Shown in pieces: positions 44,526 to 45,736 of a stretch of 45,736 nucleotides of DNA. How positions within the stretch are numbered: the first letter of the stretch is position 1; every line of letters begins with the position of its first letter. The position numbers and the translations under genes were made by a program. The notes under the pieces were generated by a model, which saw nothing but the letters and a program-made list of their open reading frames with translations, had not been told where the DNA came from and did no database searches. The stretch is from Rhodocyclaceae bacterium (GTDB lineage Bacteria; Pseudomonadota; Gammaproteobacteria; Burkholderiales; Rhodocyclaceae): positions 1 to 45,736 of the forward strand of contig JAGRFZ010000067.1 of NCBI GenBank assembly GCA_020445785.1, given 5' to 3'.

Positions 44526-45736
44526 TTACGCAGCCTCCAGTTGCTTCTGCTTCTCCGCGGCCATTTCGTTCAGCACACGGCGATATTCGTGCGGCAGCAC
44601 CTTGACGAACTTGTCACGGTAGCTCGCCCAGTTGTCGAGGATCCCGGCGCCCCGGACGCTTCCGGTAAAGCGCACGTGGCGCTCGATCAAGGCCTTGATG
44701 ATGCGCTCGTCGGCCATTTCCAGATGGTCGATGTCCACCCGGCCGTGGGATTCGAGCTCGTCACCCGATTCCGAGCCCTTGCGTGCTTCGAGCTCCTCTT
44801 CGACCGGCTCCAGGGCGACCTGGGCCATGTTGCATCGGCCGGAGAAGTCACCCGCCTCGTCGAGCACGTAGGCGATGCCGCCCGACATGCCGGCCGCAAA
44901 GTTGCGCCCGGTCTGGCCCAGCACCAGCACGGTGCCGCCGGTCATGTATTCGCAACCGTGGTCGCCGACCCCTTCGACGACCGCGGTGCCGCCCGAGTTG
45001 CGCACGCAGAAGCGCTCGCCGGCGACGCCGGCAAAGAAGGCCTCGCCCTCGATCGCACCGTACATCACGGTATTGCCGATGATGATGTTGCTCGTCGCGT
45101 CACCGCGGAAGTCGGCATCCGGCCGCACGATGATGCGACCGCCCGAGAGCCCCTTGCCGACATAGTCGTTGCCCTCGCCGACCAGCTCGAGGGTGGCGCC
45201 CCGCGCGAGGAAGGCACCGAAACTCTGGCCGGCCGTACCGGAGAGCTTGATGTGGATGCTGTCTTCCGGCAGTCCCGCGTGGCCGTACTTGAGGGCTACC
45301 TTGCCCGACAGCATCGCGCCGACGGTGCGGTTGATGTTGCGCACCGGCAGGTCGATCGCAACCCGCTCGCCGCGCTCGATCGCGGGCTCCGCGAGCTCGA
45401 TCAGACGATTGTCGAGGGCCTTGTCGAGGCCGTGGTTCTGCGATTCGGTGTGATAGCGGCCGACGCTCTCCGGCACCGCCGGGCGGTAGAAGATCCGCGA
45501 GTAGTCGAGGCCCTGCGCCTTCCAGTGCTCGATCCCCTGCTTCATGTCGAGCAAGTCGGAACGGCCGATCAACTCGTCGAAGCTGCGAATGCCGATCTGC
45601 GCCATCAACTCGCGCACCTCTTCAGCGATGAAGAAGAAGAAGTTGACGACGTGCTCGGGCTGGCCGGAGAACTTCTTGCGCAGTTCCGGATCCTGGGTCG
45701 CAACGCCGACAGGACAGGTGTTGAGATGGCACTTGC
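44526..45736 (-). CDS. gltB: Glutamate synthase large subunit, C-terminal part
   Basis: The frame is open to the window edge. Translation from the edge begins [20 protein letters not shown], the conserved block with cysteines of the iron-sulfur cluster of the large subunit. It continues through [17 protein letters not shown] into the C-terminal beta-helix domain with glycine repeats ([53 protein letters not shown]). About 403 residues of the roughly 1500 are inside the window. The N-terminal glutaminase and most of the FMN domain lie outside. No anomaly is visible in the part seen. Confidence 0.98.
   Translation of the reverse strand, partial: KCHLNTCPVGVATQDPELRKKFSGQPEHVVNFFFFIAEEVRELMAQIGIRSFDELIGRSDLLDMKQGIEHWKAQGLDYSRIFYRPAVPESVGRYHTESQNHGLDKALDNRLIELAEPAIERGERVAIDLPVRNINRTVGAMLSGKVALKYGHAGLPEDSIHIKLSGTAGQSFGAFLARGATLELVGEGNDYVGKGLSGGRIIVRPDADFRGDATSNIIIGNTVMYGAIEGEAFFAGVAGERFCVRNSGGTAVVEGVGDHGCEYMTGGTVLVLGQTGRNFAAGMSGGIAYVLDEAGDFSGRCNMAQVALEPVEEELEARKGSESGDELESHGRVDIDHLEMADERIIKALIERHVRFTGSVRGAGILDNWASYRDKFVKVLPHEYRRVLNEMAAEKQKQLEAA

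Overview
The window is high-GC proteobacterial chromosome with short intergenic gaps. c-type cytochromes, a quinoprotein alcohol dehydrogenase, two sigma-54 activators of the AcoR type, a TonB system, a NosR-like protein and gltBD together suggest a respiratory beta- or gammaproteobacterium, perhaps Azoarcus/Thauera-like. That placement is inference; no rRNA or taxonomic marker is present. All calls come from reading the sequence, without database searches.

Layout. 1-1105: end of a tungsten-type aldehyde oxidoreductase module (FAD subunit tail, MoaD-like carrier, small partner). 1223-2536: decayed chemotaxis receptor. 2685-4617: small outer-membrane protein, acetyltransferase, periplasmic rhodanese, TIGR02647 protein. 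4643-8266: AcoR-like activator divergent from pedF (cytochrome c550) and an MxaJ/XoxJ-like binding protein. 8766-15110: seven-gene minus-strand operon joining a NitT/TauT-type ABC importer to the PedA1A2BC-type ABC system. 15518-19009: degenerate GGDEF protein divergent from a second AcoR-like activator. 19165-27691: five-gene operon with four large di-haem cytochromes c and a lipoprotein. 28066-30644: small cytochrome c and a PQQ alcohol dehydrogenase with the lanthanide-type Asp-Phe-Asp metal site. 31103-38455: coupled operon tonB, TonB-dependent receptor, histidine kinase, LuxR-type regulator, NosR-like flavo-iron-sulfur protein. 38673-42982: two zinc-ribbon membrane proteins, an ADP-ribosylglycohydrolase, a DUF302 protein. 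43064-45736: gltD and the end of gltB.

How it fits together. Five 16-bp elements of the form TGGCAY-N5-TTGCA (sigma-54 -24/-12 promoters) precede pedF, the ABC operon, the small cytochrome, the alcohol dehydrogenase and the tonB operon. Inverted repeats with the half-site TGTTCC lie upstream of pedF and between the divergent dehydrogenase and tonB promoters. I infer one sigma-54 regulon for lanthanide-dependent alcohol oxidation: outer-membrane uptake (TonB/receptor), periplasmic and ABC functions (PedABC plus importer), sensing (kinase/regulator), the dehydrogenase and its cytochromes, with aldehyde oxidation possibly completed by the module at the left edge. The least understood parts are the eight-haem operon and the NosR-like protein.
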